DNA of 64,000 nucleotides from positions 1-64,000 of the forward strand of contig CANMLS010000012.1 of the NCBI GenBank assembly GCA_947498785.1, in the 5' to 3' direction. The first letter of the stretch is position 1. The number at the start of each line of letters is the position of its first letter. The DNA comes from an uncultured Aquimarina sp. (GTDB taxonomy: Bacteria; Bacteroidota; Bacteroidia; Flavobacteriales; Flavobacteriaceae). Both the position numbers and the translations under genes were made by a program. Below the pieces are notes generated by a model that did not search any database, was not told the origin of the DNA, and saw only the letters and a list, made by a program, of their open reading frames with translations. This document shows, one piece after another, positions 34,912 to 43,999 of this stretch.

Positions 34912-34998
34912 TTATTTATAACGCCTCTTTGTATTCCAGGTATATCCTACAGTTCCACTTAATTTTCTTGTAATTCTGTTGCTATCTAAAGTTCTCAT
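34912..34998 (-). CDS. Micro-ORF 2 of a tandem MRTL array, 28 residues
   Basis: Reads MRTLDSNRITRKLSGTVGY then TWNTKRRYK. It is nearly identical to micro-ORF 1 and has the same length; differences are mainly substitutions, and the frame is kept. Basic C-terminus. Preceded by an A-rich stretch, usual for Bacteroidota ribosome binding. Confidence 0.5.
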   Translation of the reverse strand: MRTLDSNRITRKLSGTVGYTWNTKRRYK

Positions 34999-35059
34999 AA
35001 TTTCTGTATTTTAATTGTTTTTGATTATAAATTGTTATCTCTTGATGTTAGTATTCAGG

Positions 35060-35146
35060 TTATCTGTAACGTCTTTTTGTGTTCCAGGTATATCCTTTTG
35101 TTGCGCTTAATTTTCTTGTAATGCTGTTGCTATCTAAAGTTCTCAT
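35060..35146 (-). CDS. Micro-ORF 1 of a tandem MRTL array, 28 residues
   Basis: Reads MRTLDSNSITRKLSATKGY then TWNTKRRYR. Together with the copy at 34912-34998 it forms a direct repeat with a 148-base period. An A/T-rich leader (ATATATAAAAT) precedes the start. The divergent oxidase operon starts 229 bases to the right. The products are too short for domain analysis; toxin, leader-type or regulatory peptide roles are open. Confidence 0.5.
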   Translation of the reverse strand: MRTLDSNSITRKLSATKGYTWNTKRRYR

Positions 35147-35314
35147 ATTTTATATATTTAATTGTTATTTATACTTACTAGACGTCAAGAGTTTATTTTT
35201 GTTACAGTACTATGTATAAAAAGGTACTATTTTAACAATTATTAACATTTCACACCTCAAAAACAGGTACTGGAAGTTGGTTTAATCCTAGAATGATCCT
35301 TTATTACTAAAACC

Positions 35315-35357
35315 TGACAAATGTCATTTTTTAAAAAAGTGATCATACATATTTTTG
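35315..35357 (+). promoter_or_regulatory. FNR-type promoter of the cbb3 oxidase operon
   Basis: Box TGACAAATGTCA at 35315-35326, a perfect palindrome; -7 element TATTTTTG at 35350-35357, a perfect TAnnTTTG. The transcription start would be about 12 bases before ccoS. Confidence 0.82.
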
Positions 35358-35374
35358 AGGAATAAACGTAAAAA

Positions 35375-35569
35375 ATGTATGTCATCTATATACTCTTAAC
35401 GATTAGTATTATCGTTGCCATCGTCTTTTTTATAAGTTTTATTATATCTGTCAGGAATGGACAGTATGATGATGTGTACACTCCTTCTATTCGAATGCTC
35501 TTTGAGGATGAACTTATAAAAGAAAACAAGGAAAAATCTTCAGAATCCAATAAAACTAAACAATCATAA
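35375..35569 (+). CDS. ccoS: cbb3 oxidase assembly protein CcoS
   Basis: 64 residues: one N-terminal membrane helix (ILLTISIIVAIVFFISFIIS) followed by the typical SVRNGQYDDVYTPSIRMLFEDE. CcoS is required for cofactor (haem b and CuB) insertion in cbb3 oxidase. It is the first gene of the oxidase operon, one base before ccoNO, and is directly under an FNR-type promoter. Confidence 0.9.
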   Translation: MYVIYILLTISIIVAIVFFISFIISVRNGQYDDVYTPSIRMLFEDELIKENKEKSSESNKTKQS

Positions 35570-35570
35570 T

Positions 35571-37772
35571 ATGGAAATGGAACAATTCTATTACGATAAT
35601 AAAATCGTGAAAAAATTCTTATATGCAACCATGTTTTGGGGCATTGTAGGAATGTCTGTAGGTCTACTACTAGCATTCATGTTTTTATTCCCTAATGTAA
35701 CAGATGGTATCTCATGGTTAAGTTTTGGTCGCTTAAGACCATTACATACAAATGCCGTTATTTTTGCTTTTGTAGGTAACGCTATCTATGCAGGGGTCTA
35801 TTACTCTACCCAGAGGTTGCTAAAGACCCGAATGTTTAGCGACGCGTTAAGTAATATTAATTTTTGGGGTTGGCAGTTTATTATTGTTTTAGCCGCAATA
35901 ACATTACCATTAGGATATACTTCATCAAAAGAATATGCAGAACTCGAATGGCCAATTGACATTGCTATTGCCATCATCTGGGTAGTTTTTGGATGGAACT
36001 TAATAGGAACTATTTTAAGAAGACGACAACGGCATATGTATGTAGCAATTTGGTTTTATCTTGCCACTTTTGTTACTGTTGCGGTTTTACACATTTTTAA
36101 TAGCCTCGAACTTCCTGTAAGTGCTTTAAAAAGTTATTCTGTATATGCAGGTGTTCAAGATGCATTAGTACAATGGTGGTATGGCCATAATGCAGTTGCA
36201 TTTTTTCTTACCACTCCTTTCTTAGGATTAATGTACTATTTTGTTCCTAAAGCTGCCAATAGACCTGTATATTCATATCGATTATCTATTGTCCATTTCT
36301 GGTCTTTAATATTTATCTATATCTGGGCAGGACCTCATCACCTTCTATATTCATCTTTACCTGATTGGGCACAAAATCTTGGTGTCGCATTTTCTGTAAT
36401 GCTTATTGCTCCATCATGGGGAGGTATGATTAATGGCCTCTTGACCTTAAGAGGAGCGTGGGATAAAGTTCGTACTGATCCCGTTTTAAAATTTATGGTA
36501 GTTGCCATCACAGGTTATGGTATGGCTACTTTTGAAGGACCAATGCTTTCTTTAAAAAACGTAAATGCTATTGCTCATTTTAGTGATTGGATTATAGCAC
36601 ATGTTCATGTTGGAGCTTTAGCATGGAATGGATTTTTAACTTTTGGTATGATCTACTGGATGGTGCCAAAACTAACCAAAACAAAATTATGGTCTACAGG
36701 CCTTGCTAATTTACATTTCTGGATTGGTACTTTGGGAATTATCATGTATGCACTACCAATGTATGTTGCCGGTTTTGTGCAGGCATCTATGTGGAAACAA
36801 TTTAATCCCGATGGAACACTTACCTACGGTAATTTCTTAGAAACCGTTAATGAAATCATTCCTATGTATTGGATGCGTGCTATCGGAGGTAGTTTGTTTA
36901 TCCTGGGTGCTTTTGTAATGCTATATAACATTATTAAAACGATACAACATGGTAGTAAAGTTACCGATGAATTAGCTGAAGCTGCTCCATTACAAAAAGT
37001 AACTCGATTTAGAACCGCTAACGAAGGGTACCATACCTGGTTAGAAAGAAGACCTGTAAAGCTAACTATCTTTGCTACTATTGCGATTTTGATTGGTGGT
37101 ATTGTTCAAATCGTTCCTACTATAATGGTAAAATCCAATATCCCAACAATAACCAGTGTAAAACCTTACACTCCATTGGAGCTTGAAGGTAGAGATCTCT
37201 ACATACGAGAAAGTTGTGTATCCTGTCACTCACAGATGATTCGACCATTCCGTAGTGAAGTAGAGCGCTATGGGGAGTATTCTAAAGCTGGTGAATATGT
37301 CTATGACCACCCTTTCCTTTGGGGAAGTAAACGTACCGGACCCGATTTAATGAGGATTGGAGGAAAATATTCTGATAACTGGCATTTAAATCACTTTTAT
37401 GATCCACAAACCACCTCATCGGGATCGATTATGCCTAGTTATAAATGGTTGATTAAAGATAAACTTGATCGTTCACTAACCGAAGATAAGATGAATGTTA
37501 TGGTATCTCTTGGTGTACCCTATACTCCCGAAGAGATAGACAGAGCCCAACAGTGGATGGATGAGCAAGCAACGCAAATTGAAAAAAACTTGTATACCGA
37601 CCCCGATTTTGCAAAAACATATGAAGCTGATAAAAAATATGCCAAGGAAAACGGATTGGATTTTATCGAAATGCGGGATAGAGAGGTAGTTGCCTTAATA
37701 GCGTATATCCAAAGATTAGGGACTGATATAAAAATTAAAAACAAAGAGAACGTAGTTCAAACTAAAGAATAA
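35571..37772 (+). CDS. ccoNO: cbb3 cytochrome c oxidase, fused subunits I and II (CcoN-CcoO)
   Basis: 733 residues. The CcoN part (about 1-480) has about 12 membrane helices with the haem and CuB ligand histidines (RPLHTNAVIFAF, WWYGHNAVAFFLT, GPHHLLYS, IIAHVHVGALAWNG). The CcoO part (about 510-730) has one membrane helix and one c-type haem site (ESCVSCHSQMIRPFRSE). It is the catalytic high-affinity oxygen reductase. Fusion of N and O in one chain is typical of Bacteroidota. Confidence 0.95.
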   Translation: MEMEQFYYDNKIVKKFLYATMFWGIVGMSVGLLLAFMFLFPNVTDGISWLSFGRLRPLHTNAVIFAFVGNAIYAGVYYSTQRLLKTRMFSDALSNINFWGWQFIIVLAAITLPLGYTSSKEYAELEWPIDIAIAIIWVVFGWNLIGTILRRRQRHMYVAIWFYLATFVTVAVLHIFNSLELPVSALKSYSVYAGVQDALVQWWYGHNAVAFFLTTPFLGLMYYFVPKAANRPVYSYRLSIVHFWSLIFIYIWAGPHHLLYSSLPDWAQNLGVAFSVMLIAPSWGGMINGLLTLRGAWDKVRTDPVLKFMVVAITGYGMATFEGPMLSLKNVNAIAHFSDWIIAHVHVGALAWNGFLTFGMIYWMVPKLTKTKLWSTGLANLHFWIGTLGIIMYALPMYVAGFVQASMWKQFNPDGTLTYGNFLETVNEIIPMYWMRAIGGSLFILGAFVMLYNIIKTIQHGSKVTDELAEAAPLQKVTRFRTANEGYHTWLERRPVKLTIFATIAILIGGIVQIVPTIMVKSNIPTITSVKPYTPLELEGRDLYIRESCVSCHSQMIRPFRSEVERYGEYSKAGEYVYDHPFLWGSKRTGPDLMRIGGKYSDNWHLNHFYDPQTTSSGSIMPSYKWLIKDKLDRSLTEDKMNVMVSLGVPYTPEEIDRAQQWMDEQATQIEKNLYTDPDFAKTYEADKKYAKENGLDFIEMRDREVVALIAYIQRLGTDIKIKNKENVVQTKE

Positions 37773-37777
37773 ACGCC

Positions 37778-37963
37778 ATGCTAAAATTTATAAAAGGTCA
37801 CATGGAGAGTATTGAAGGTATTGAGATCTATCCTATGATTTCCCTACTCATCTTTTTCATATTCTTTGCCGGATTATTCTGGTGGGTGATCACAGCCAAA
37901 AAAGAACATATAAAAGAGGTAAGTCAAATTCCATTAGAAACCGAAAACGATATACAATCATGA
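37778..37963 (+). CDS. ccoQ: cbb3 oxidase subunit CcoQ-like
   Basis: 61 residues with one membrane helix (MISLLIFFIFFAGLFWWVITA) and a charged tail, the size and form of CcoQ/FixQ, which stabilises the oxidase. It starts 5 bases after ccoNO, and its stop overlaps the ccoP start in an ATGA. Confidence 0.85.
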   Translation: MLKFIKGHMESIEGIEIYPMISLLIFFIFFAGLFWWVITAKKEHIKEVSQIPLETENDIQS

Positions 37964-38916
37964 GAAGTACTTCATCCTATTTAAGAGTGCTTGCCTTTTT
38001 AGGTATTGCTTATATATTAATAGAACTTACTGTCGAATCTAGAGAGCAATCTGTATTCATTGTACAACCATTAACATGGTTAGTCTTAGGAATGGTTTTA
38101 CTATTTATTGTGGCGATAGAGATTAGTTTACAGGCTTTAAGAAGCATCTTATTTCGTTCTTTAAATCTAGAGGCTCAAGAACGTTATCTTCTGGCAGAAA
38201 AAGCTAAAAAAGAAAAACAATTTGGATGGATTAAAAAAATCTATTTCAAATTATTAGATAGTAAACCTGTAGAAGAAGAAGGTGAAATTATTCTTGATCA
38301 TAATTATGATGGGATTCAGGAACTAGATAATAACCTTCCACCTTGGTGGGTATATGGTTTTTATGCAACTATCATATTTGCTGTAGCATACGTGGCTCGC
38401 TTTCATGTTTTTAATGATTATACACAAACAGAAGAATATGAAACTGAAGTTGCTGAAGCCAAAATTGCTATTGAGGAATACAAAAAAACAGCAAAAGACT
38501 TAGTGGATATAAATACCGTCACCCTACTCACAGAAGCTTCAGATATTAACGCTGGAAAAGCCGTTTTTACTACAAACTGTGTTGCATGTCACAAAGCTGA
38601 CGGCGGTGGAGGTATTGGACCTAATCTTACCGATGAATATTGGATTTTGGGTGGAGGTATTAAAAATGTTTTCAGGACAATTTCTGAAGGAGGGCGTGAT
38701 GGAAAAGGAATGGTTGCCTGGAAACAGACTCTAAAACCCGCAGAAATGGCCCAAGTAGCAAGTTATGTGATTTCTCTTGGGGGAACAACTCCTGCCGAGC
38801 CTAAAGAAGCTCAAGGTGAAATCTGGGTAAATCCAGATGCACCACAAGAAGAAACTCCAAAAGAAGAGATTCCTGAAACTGTTTCAGATTCGACAAGTGT
38901 AGCTATAAATCATTAA
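37960..38916 (+). CDS. ccoP: cbb3 oxidase cytochrome c subunit CcoP
   Basis: 318 residues from the ATG at 37960; a longer frame exists but would read through the ccoQ gene. Two hydrophobic helices are in the N-terminal region, a third is around NLPPWWVYGFYATIIFAVAYVARF (about 120-145), followed by a cytochrome c domain with one CxxCH (CVACHKADGGGGIGPNLTDEYW) and a Met-containing region GKGMVAW. Proteobacterial CcoP has two haems; only one is visible here. It passes electrons to the CcoO part. Confidence 0.92.
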   Translation: MRSTSSYLRVLAFLGIAYILIELTVESREQSVFIVQPLTWLVLGMVLLFIVAIEISLQALRSILFRSLNLEAQERYLLAEKAKKEKQFGWIKKIYFKLLDSKPVEEEGEIILDHNYDGIQELDNNLPPWWVYGFYATIIFAVAYVARFHVFNDYTQTEEYETEVAEAKIAIEEYKKTAKDLVDINTVTLLTEASDINAGKAVFTTNCVACHKADGGGGIGPNLTDEYWILGGGIKNVFRTISEGGRDGKGMVAWKQTLKPAEMAQVASYVISLGGTTPAEPKEAQGEIWVNPDAPQEETPKEEIPETVSDSTSVAINH

Positions 38917-38958
38917 TGTTTCTACAACTATATATCGAAAACTTAAAATAATATTCCT

Positions 38959-40380
38959 TTGGAAACACCTACAAACGAAAAATTCAGAGATTCTATCGGT
39001 ACTATCAACGAAGAAGGTAAACGTGCCTGGGTGTATCCTAAAAAACCAAGCGGTAAATATTATTCTTATCGCAAGTGGGTAAGTTATGGGCTGCTTATCT
39101 TTTTGTTTTCTGCTCCATTTATAAAGATAAACGGAAATCAATTCTTACTATTTAATGTTTTAGAACGACGTTTTAACATATTCGGAGCTCCATTTTGGCC
39201 GCAGGATTTTCATCTCTTCGTAATCTCGATGATTATAGGCGTTCTATTTATTACTCTATTTACAGTTGCATTTGGCAGACTTTTTTGTGGTTGGGTATGT
39301 CCACAAACCATTTTTATGGAAATGGTATTTCGAAGAATAGAATATTGGATTGAAGGGGACCGTGGAAAACAAATACGATTAGACAAACAATCCTGGAATG
39401 CTGAAAAAATAAGAAAAAGAGGGATGAAATGGATTATATTTTTTATCATTTCATTCTTTATAGCAAACATATTTTTGGCTTATTTAATAGGAAGCGATCA
39501 GTTACTACGATACATCATAGATGGCCCTTCTGAGCATATTAGCACATTAATTTCCTTACTTATATTTACTGCTGTCTTTTACTTTGTATTTGCATGGTTT
39601 AGAGAACAAGTTTGTATTATAGCTTGCCCCTATGGTCGATTACAAGGCGTACTTCTGGACTCCAAATCTATAGTTGTTGCTTATGATTATAAACGTGGAG
39701 AAAAAGAAGCTGGAAGAGCAAAGTTTAAGAAAAATGAAGATCGTCCAACTACAGGAAAAGGAGATTGTATTGATTGTTTTCAGTGTGTCCATGTATGTCC
39801 AACTGGAATTGATATTCGTAATGGCACACAGCTCGAATGTGTAAACTGCACCGCTTGCATTGATGCATGCGACCATATGATGGAAAGCGTGAATCTACCA
39901 AAAGGATTAATACGATACGTCAGTGAAGATAATATTGCAAAAAAAGCAAAATTTAAGTTCACTCCTAGGTTAAAAGGATACAGTGCTGTACTTGTAATTC
40001 TAATAGGTGTTCTTCTGGGAATGTCTTTCTTACGAAATGATGTAGAAGCTAATATCCTACGATTACCAGGACAATTATACGATCATAAGGACGATAATAT
40101 AATTAGTAATGTATACACGTATAAACTAGTCAATAAAACAACAACAGAGATTAAAGATGTTCACTTCGAATTGTTATCTCATAAAGGAAAAATAGAGCTG
40201 GTTACTCATAAAAATTTTACCGTCCCAAAACAAGGTTTGGCCGAAGGGACTTTATTTATAGAAATTAATGCAGCTGCATTAGAAGGTGATAGTAACAGAT
40301 TAAAAATTGGTGTCTACAGTGGTGGTAAATTAATTGAAACAACAATAACGGCTTTTTTAGGCCCAAGAAGTTATAGGTAA
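38959..40380 (+). CDS. ccoG: Cytochrome c oxidase accessory protein CcoG
   Basis: 473 residues starting at a TTG: (M)ETPTNEKFRDSIGTINEEG matches the family from its first residues, and no in-frame ATG exists upstream because of a stop. Membrane helices precede and follow FGRLFCGWVCPQTIFMEMVFRR and CIIACPYGRLQG; two [4Fe-4S] binding runs are in CIDCFQCVHVCPTG and CVNCTACIDACD. CcoG reduces Cu(II) during cbb3 maturation. A C-terminal Ig-like part follows. Confidence 0.92.
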   Translation: METPTNEKFRDSIGTINEEGKRAWVYPKKPSGKYYSYRKWVSYGLLIFLFSAPFIKINGNQFLLFNVLERRFNIFGAPFWPQDFHLFVISMIIGVLFITLFTVAFGRLFCGWVCPQTIFMEMVFRRIEYWIEGDRGKQIRLDKQSWNAEKIRKRGMKWIIFFIISFFIANIFLAYLIGSDQLLRYIIDGPSEHISTLISLLIFTAVFYFVFAWFREQVCIIACPYGRLQGVLLDSKSIVVAYDYKRGEKEAGRAKFKKNEDRPTTGKGDCIDCFQCVHVCPTGIDIRNGTQLECVNCTACIDACDHMMESVNLPKGLIRYVSEDNIAKKAKFKFTPRLKGYSAVLVILIGVLLGMSFLRNDVEANILRLPGQLYDHKDDNIISNVYTYKLVNKTTTEIKDVHFELLSHKGKIELVTHKNFTVPKQGLAEGTLFIEINAAALEGDSNRLKIGVYSGGKLIETTITAFLGPRSYR

Positions 40381-40429
40381 AAGTATCGGTTAAGACGTAT
40401 TTATACCAGTACATCCAAAATAAAAAATT

Positions 40430-40876
40430 ATGAAAATAAACTGGGGAACAGCTATAGTATTAGTGTTTATAGGATTCATTTCTTTCATCCTATATTTTGT
40501 TGTGCGAATGAATACCGAAAAAAAATACGAACATGATCTTGTAATAGAAGATTATTATAAGAAAGAACTTGCTTTTCAGAATGAAATCAATGCCGAGGAA
40601 AATTCAAAAAATCTAGAAAACAATATCTTAATTCATACCACTATCGAGGGGTTAGTTATTTCTTTTCCCAAAGACAAGAACTCTAGTGATATTTCTGGAA
40701 TGGTATCTCTATATCGTCCTTCAAATAAAAAACTGGATTTTGAAATTCCTATCTCGCTTTCTAGTTCTAAAATGATAATCAAAGATGAAAATATAATAGA
40801 AGGGCGCTGGAATATCATAATCAATTGGAAGTATAACGACACTTCATACTTGTTTAAAAAATCATTTACATACTAA
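40430..40876 (+). CDS. ccoH: FixH/CcoH-family protein
   Basis: 148 residues: one N-terminal membrane helix (AIVLVFIGFISFILYFVVRMN), then a periplasmic FixH domain containing YDHDLV-like KYEHDLVIEDYYKKELAFQ, ISGMVSLYRPSNKKLDFEIP and LSSSKMIIKDENIIEGRWNIIINW. FixH/CcoH assists in late assembly of cbb3 oxidase. It follows ccoG and precedes a TauE/SafE-like gene by 3 bases. Confidence 0.88.
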   Translation: MKINWGTAIVLVFIGFISFILYFVVRMNTEKKYEHDLVIEDYYKKELAFQNEINAEENSKNLENNILIHTTIEGLVISFPKDKNSSDISGMVSLYRPSNKKLDFEIPISLSSSKMIIKDENIIEGRWNIIINWKYNDTSYLFKKSFTY

Positions 40877-40879
40877 AAA

Positions 40880-41581
40880 ATGTTATTATCGGCACTCATA
40901 TTAGGATTATTAGGAAGCTTTCATTGTGTTGGAATGTGCGGCCCGATAGCTTTTATGTTGCCTGTACATCAATCAAATACTTTTCAGAAAATTTTTCGAG
41001 TTTTCCTATATCATTTTGGCAGACTGATAGCCTACTGTATAATTGGATTATTCTTCGGAATTATTGGAAAAAGTCTAAATATATTTGGCCTACAACAAAA
41101 TCTATCTATTGCTGTAGGAGTGTTGATGATTATCCTCATATTAATTCCTCATCACACCCTTAATAAATATAATATCTCTAAACCAATATATAAAGTCATT
41201 ACCAAAGTAAAAAATGCATTGGGTATTGCTCTTAAAAAGAAAACACCCGACACCTTTCTTTCAATTGGTTTTTTAAATGGTTTTCTACCCTGTGGTTTAG
41301 TGTACATGGCAGTTTTTGGAGCTATCGCTTCTGGTCAAATTTTTGAGGGGAGTTTATATATGGTTTTCTTTGGATTAGGCACTATACCCTTAATGACTGT
41401 AGCAGTTTATGCCGGAAATTTCTTAACTAGAAAAGTGAGACAGCACATTCAAAAAGCTATCCCGGTGTTTGTTGTTATTATCGGATTATTATTTATTATA
41501 AGAGGGCTTGGTTTAGGTATTCCTTATCTTTCTCCTAAGCCTGCAGTAGAAATGGTTTCTGCAGACTTTGAATGTCATTAA
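40880..41581 (+). CDS. TauE/SafE-like membrane protein of the oxidase cluster
   Basis: 233 residues with about six membrane helices. The N-terminus ALILGLLGSFHCVGMCGPIAFMLPV has the Cys pair typical of the sulfite-exporter-like/DsbD-like group that commonly closes cco operons; a second half carries GFLNGFLPCGLVYMAVFGAIASG. Two Cys-Gly motifs in opposite halves suggest metal or thiol transport, perhaps copper or sulfur delivery for the oxidase. It is the last gene of the operon. Confidence 0.82.
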   Translation: MLLSALILGLLGSFHCVGMCGPIAFMLPVHQSNTFQKIFRVFLYHFGRLIAYCIIGLFFGIIGKSLNIFGLQQNLSIAVGVLMIILILIPHHTLNKYNISKPIYKVITKVKNALGIALKKKTPDTFLSIGFLNGFLPCGLVYMAVFGAIASGQIFEGSLYMVFFGLGTIPLMTVAVYAGNFLTRKVRQHIQKAIPVFVVIIGLLFIIRGLGLGIPYLSPKPAVEMVSADFECH

Positions 41582-41595
41582 TTGGTATAGCGTTT

Positions 41596-42960
41596 CTATA
41601 TCGTCATAGAAAATAAAGTCGTTTCAGGTTTACTGCGCTGTAATCTCAAGTCAAAAGCCATGCAGATATTACGAACAAAAGGTCTCCCTTTTTCTGTCAC
41701 TTTTATACTATGATTATTCCTAACCAGTAATCCATCTAACTCTAATTCTTCAAGATTCTGTAAAACTTCTGGCAGTTCCTTAAAGTACATAATATCATGC
41801 TTCCAGTTGGTTTCAAAATTACACATGAGATTTAAGATGTGCTGTCTAATTATTTCGTCTTCCTTATCTAACATATGACCTCGATATACCGGAATAATAC
41901 CTTCGTTTATAAGATGTTGATACTCCTCAATATTTTTAACGTTTTGCGCAAAACCATACCAACTATCACTTATCGAGGATACTCCTAAGCCAATCATTGT
42001 ATGCGTTTTGGATGCGGTATACCCCATAAAATTGCGATGTAAAGTCTGATTTTTCATGGATTGATATAACGTATCGTGTTGTAATGCAAAATGATCCATT
42101 CCTATTTCTACATAACCAACTTCTGACAGCAGCTTCTTACCAATTTCGTATTGTTTTCGTTTTTGAGCTCCAGTGGGTAAGTCATCATCCTTAAATCCTC
42201 GTTGTCCATTTCCTTTTTGCCAAGGCACATGAGCATAGCTATAAAATGCTAATCGATCTGGTAATAACTCTTTTGTCTTTAAAACAGTATCCACTATACC
42301 TTCTTCAGTTTGAAATGGCAAACCAAAAATAATATCATGCCCCACAGAAGTAAAACCAATATCTCTCGCTGCTTCTGTAACTTCTTTTACATGTTCAAAA
42401 GGCTGCACACGATGAATGGCTTTCTGTACAACTTTGTCATAATCTTGTACTCCAAAACTCACCCTTCTAAAACCCGAATCATACAAAGCTTGTAAATGCT
42501 CACGACTAGTATTATTAGGATGTCCTTCAAAACTAAATTCGCAATTTTCTGCATGCTCTACTCCACTAAAAATACCACTGATTAAATATTGTAAGTTCTT
42601 AGCAGAAAAAAACGTAGGAGTACCTCCTCCTAAATGCAATTCTTTTATTTTAGGTTTGGTCTCAAAAAGATTGAGATATAAACTCCATTCCTTTAGTATA
42701 GATTTGATATACGGAATTTCTACATCATGTCGTTTAGTAATTCGCTTATTACACCCACAAAATGTACACATACTTTCGCAAAACGGAAGGTGAATGTAAA
42801 GACTTACTCCTTCATCATCATTACTTTCATTAAATGATCTTTGTATAGATGTTATCCATTTTTTTAATGAAAATGTATTGTCATCCCAATATGGCACGGT
42901 TGGATAACTTGTATATCTCGGCCCTGGAATATTGTATTTATGAACTAAGTTTGTCCGCAT
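41596..42960 (-). CDS. hemN: Oxygen-independent coproporphyrinogen III oxidase HemN
   Basis: 454 residues. A radical SAM enzyme making protoporphyrinogen without oxygen. The [4Fe-4S] site is C61-x3-C65-x2-C68-x-C70 (LPFCESMCTFCGCN), the form of true HemN, not HemW. GGGTPTFF and FGLPFQTEEG follow. It is convergent with the oxidase operon and supplies haem when oxygen is low. No FNR-type box was found upstream; a short GAGTAG-TTT-CTACTC hairpin lies at 42972-42986 in its leader. Confidence 0.93.
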   Translation of the reverse strand: MRTNLVHKYNIPGPRYTSYPTVPYWDDNTFSLKKWITSIQRSFNESNDDEGVSLYIHLPFCESMCTFCGCNKRITKRHDVEIPYIKSILKEWSLYLNLFETKPKIKELHLGGGTPTFFSAKNLQYLISGIFSGVEHAENCEFSFEGHPNNTSREHLQALYDSGFRRVSFGVQDYDKVVQKAIHRVQPFEHVKEVTEAARDIGFTSVGHDIIFGLPFQTEEGIVDTVLKTKELLPDRLAFYSYAHVPWQKGNGQRGFKDDDLPTGAQKRKQYEIGKKLLSEVGYVEIGMDHFALQHDTLYQSMKNQTLHRNFMGYTASKTHTMIGLGVSSISDSWYGFAQNVKNIEEYQHLINEGIIPVYRGHMLDKEDEIIRQHILNLMCNFETNWKHDIMYFKELPEVLQNLEELELDGLLVRNNHSIKVTEKGRPFVRNICMAFDLRLQRSKPETTLFSMTI

Positions 42961-43084
42961 TTTTTTATTTTGAGTAGTTTCTACTCCTATTTAAAATTCT
43001 ATTATAACCTAAGTTCAACCTATATAGTACCAATCAAAACGAAACACATTAAATTCTTCAATTCATTAAAGCTGCGCAGTTATA

Positions 43085-43921
43085 TCATTCATGCAATACC
43101 AAAAAAGGAATGTTGGTATGATAACTTATCTTTTCGACCATAGGATGAAATAAAATACGTTGGAAAAAATTAAGATTTTTAGCCATCATAGTAATCATGT
43201 TGATCTCTCTACTCTCTATAAAGCACTGCACTGCTTCCTCCATATTCGTGTTAGATAAAAAATGAAAACTATGATCTAAGTTGTCAAGGGAGTCATCTAG
43301 AAAATCTTTATTTTTAACCTGTAAAGCCGTTAGATCTTGCTCCTTTTTGGCAATGTGTAGCACTCTTAAACTTGCATTGTTCATATAGAGTATTTCACGA
43401 ATCGTATTTAATACTCTACTTTTATAATACATATAATAATCTGTAGGAAATGCAATCTCTTTTGGTTTCGTATACGTCGCTTTTTCTGGAATTACTAAAA
43501 CCGGACATTTTACTTTAGTAATCACATCACCCGTATTACTTCCAATAGTTTTTTCTTTGAGTCCAGATGCTCCCTTGGTTCCCATAACAATAAAATCAAT
43601 ATCTTTTTCCTGAATTTGTTTTCTAATCGCATCAACAAAAAAGATATATTCATTTATAGTGAAAAAGCGATGTTTTGTATTTAAGGGTAACTTTTCTATG
43701 TTTTTGAGCAATATTTGCATTTGCTCTTTATTATTATGTGTATGTTTTTCTATGACCATATCTTTTGAAGCATAGAAAGAATCTCCTCCTATCATTTCTT
43801 CAAAGGGAGAAACATGTAGAATATAAAAATTACAATTTATTTTTCTAAAAAATGACAGGGCATACGTTATGGCATTCCATGAATTTTCAGAAAAATCTGT
43901 AGGGATTAGGATATTCTTCAT
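43085..43921 (-). CDS. Universal stress protein, two UspA domains
   Basis: 278 residues starting MKNILIPTDFSENSWNAITYA. Domain 1 has VMGTKGASGLKEKTIGSNT and CPVLVIP; domain 2 starts IAFPTDYYMYYKSRVLNTIREI and ends LFHPMVEKISYHTNIPFLVL. Same architecture as the cluster at 26-31 kb but separated by the oxidase genes. Own FNR-type promoter. Confidence 0.87.
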   Translation of the reverse strand: MKNILIPTDFSENSWNAITYALSFFRKINCNFYILHVSPFEEMIGGDSFYASKDMVIEKHTHNNKEQMQILLKNIEKLPLNTKHRFFTINEYIFFVDAIRKQIQEKDIDFIVMGTKGASGLKEKTIGSNTGDVITKVKCPVLVIPEKATYTKPKEIAFPTDYYMYYKSRVLNTIREILYMNNASLRVLHIAKKEQDLTALQVKNKDFLDDSLDNLDHSFHFLSNTNMEEAVQCFIESREINMITMMAKNLNFFQRILFHPMVEKISYHTNIPFLVLHE

Positions 43922-43942
43922 CTTAAATACTTTCTAACACCA

Positions 43943-43985
43943 CAAATGTATTAGGATGTATTTATGAAAAGAATGACAAAAATCA
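43943..43985 (-). promoter_or_regulatory. FNR-type promoter of the 43085 stress gene
   Basis: Box TGACAAAAATCA at 43974-43985; -7 element TACATTTG at 43943-43950, a perfect TAnnTTTG. It lies between the stress gene and the end of the receiver-CRP regulator gene. Confidence 0.75.
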
Positions 43986-43999
43986 GTTTAGCATTATTT

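Noticed and set aside
37882-37959. Longer N-terminus for CcoP
   Set aside because: The extension reads through the ccoQ coding region in another frame and is Lys/Arg-rich nonsense; the ATGA overlap at 37960 fits better.
42972-42986. GAGTAG-TTT-CTACTC as operator of hemN
   Set aside because: It lies within 26 bases of the start and does not resemble the FNR-type box; kept only as a note on the hemN leader.
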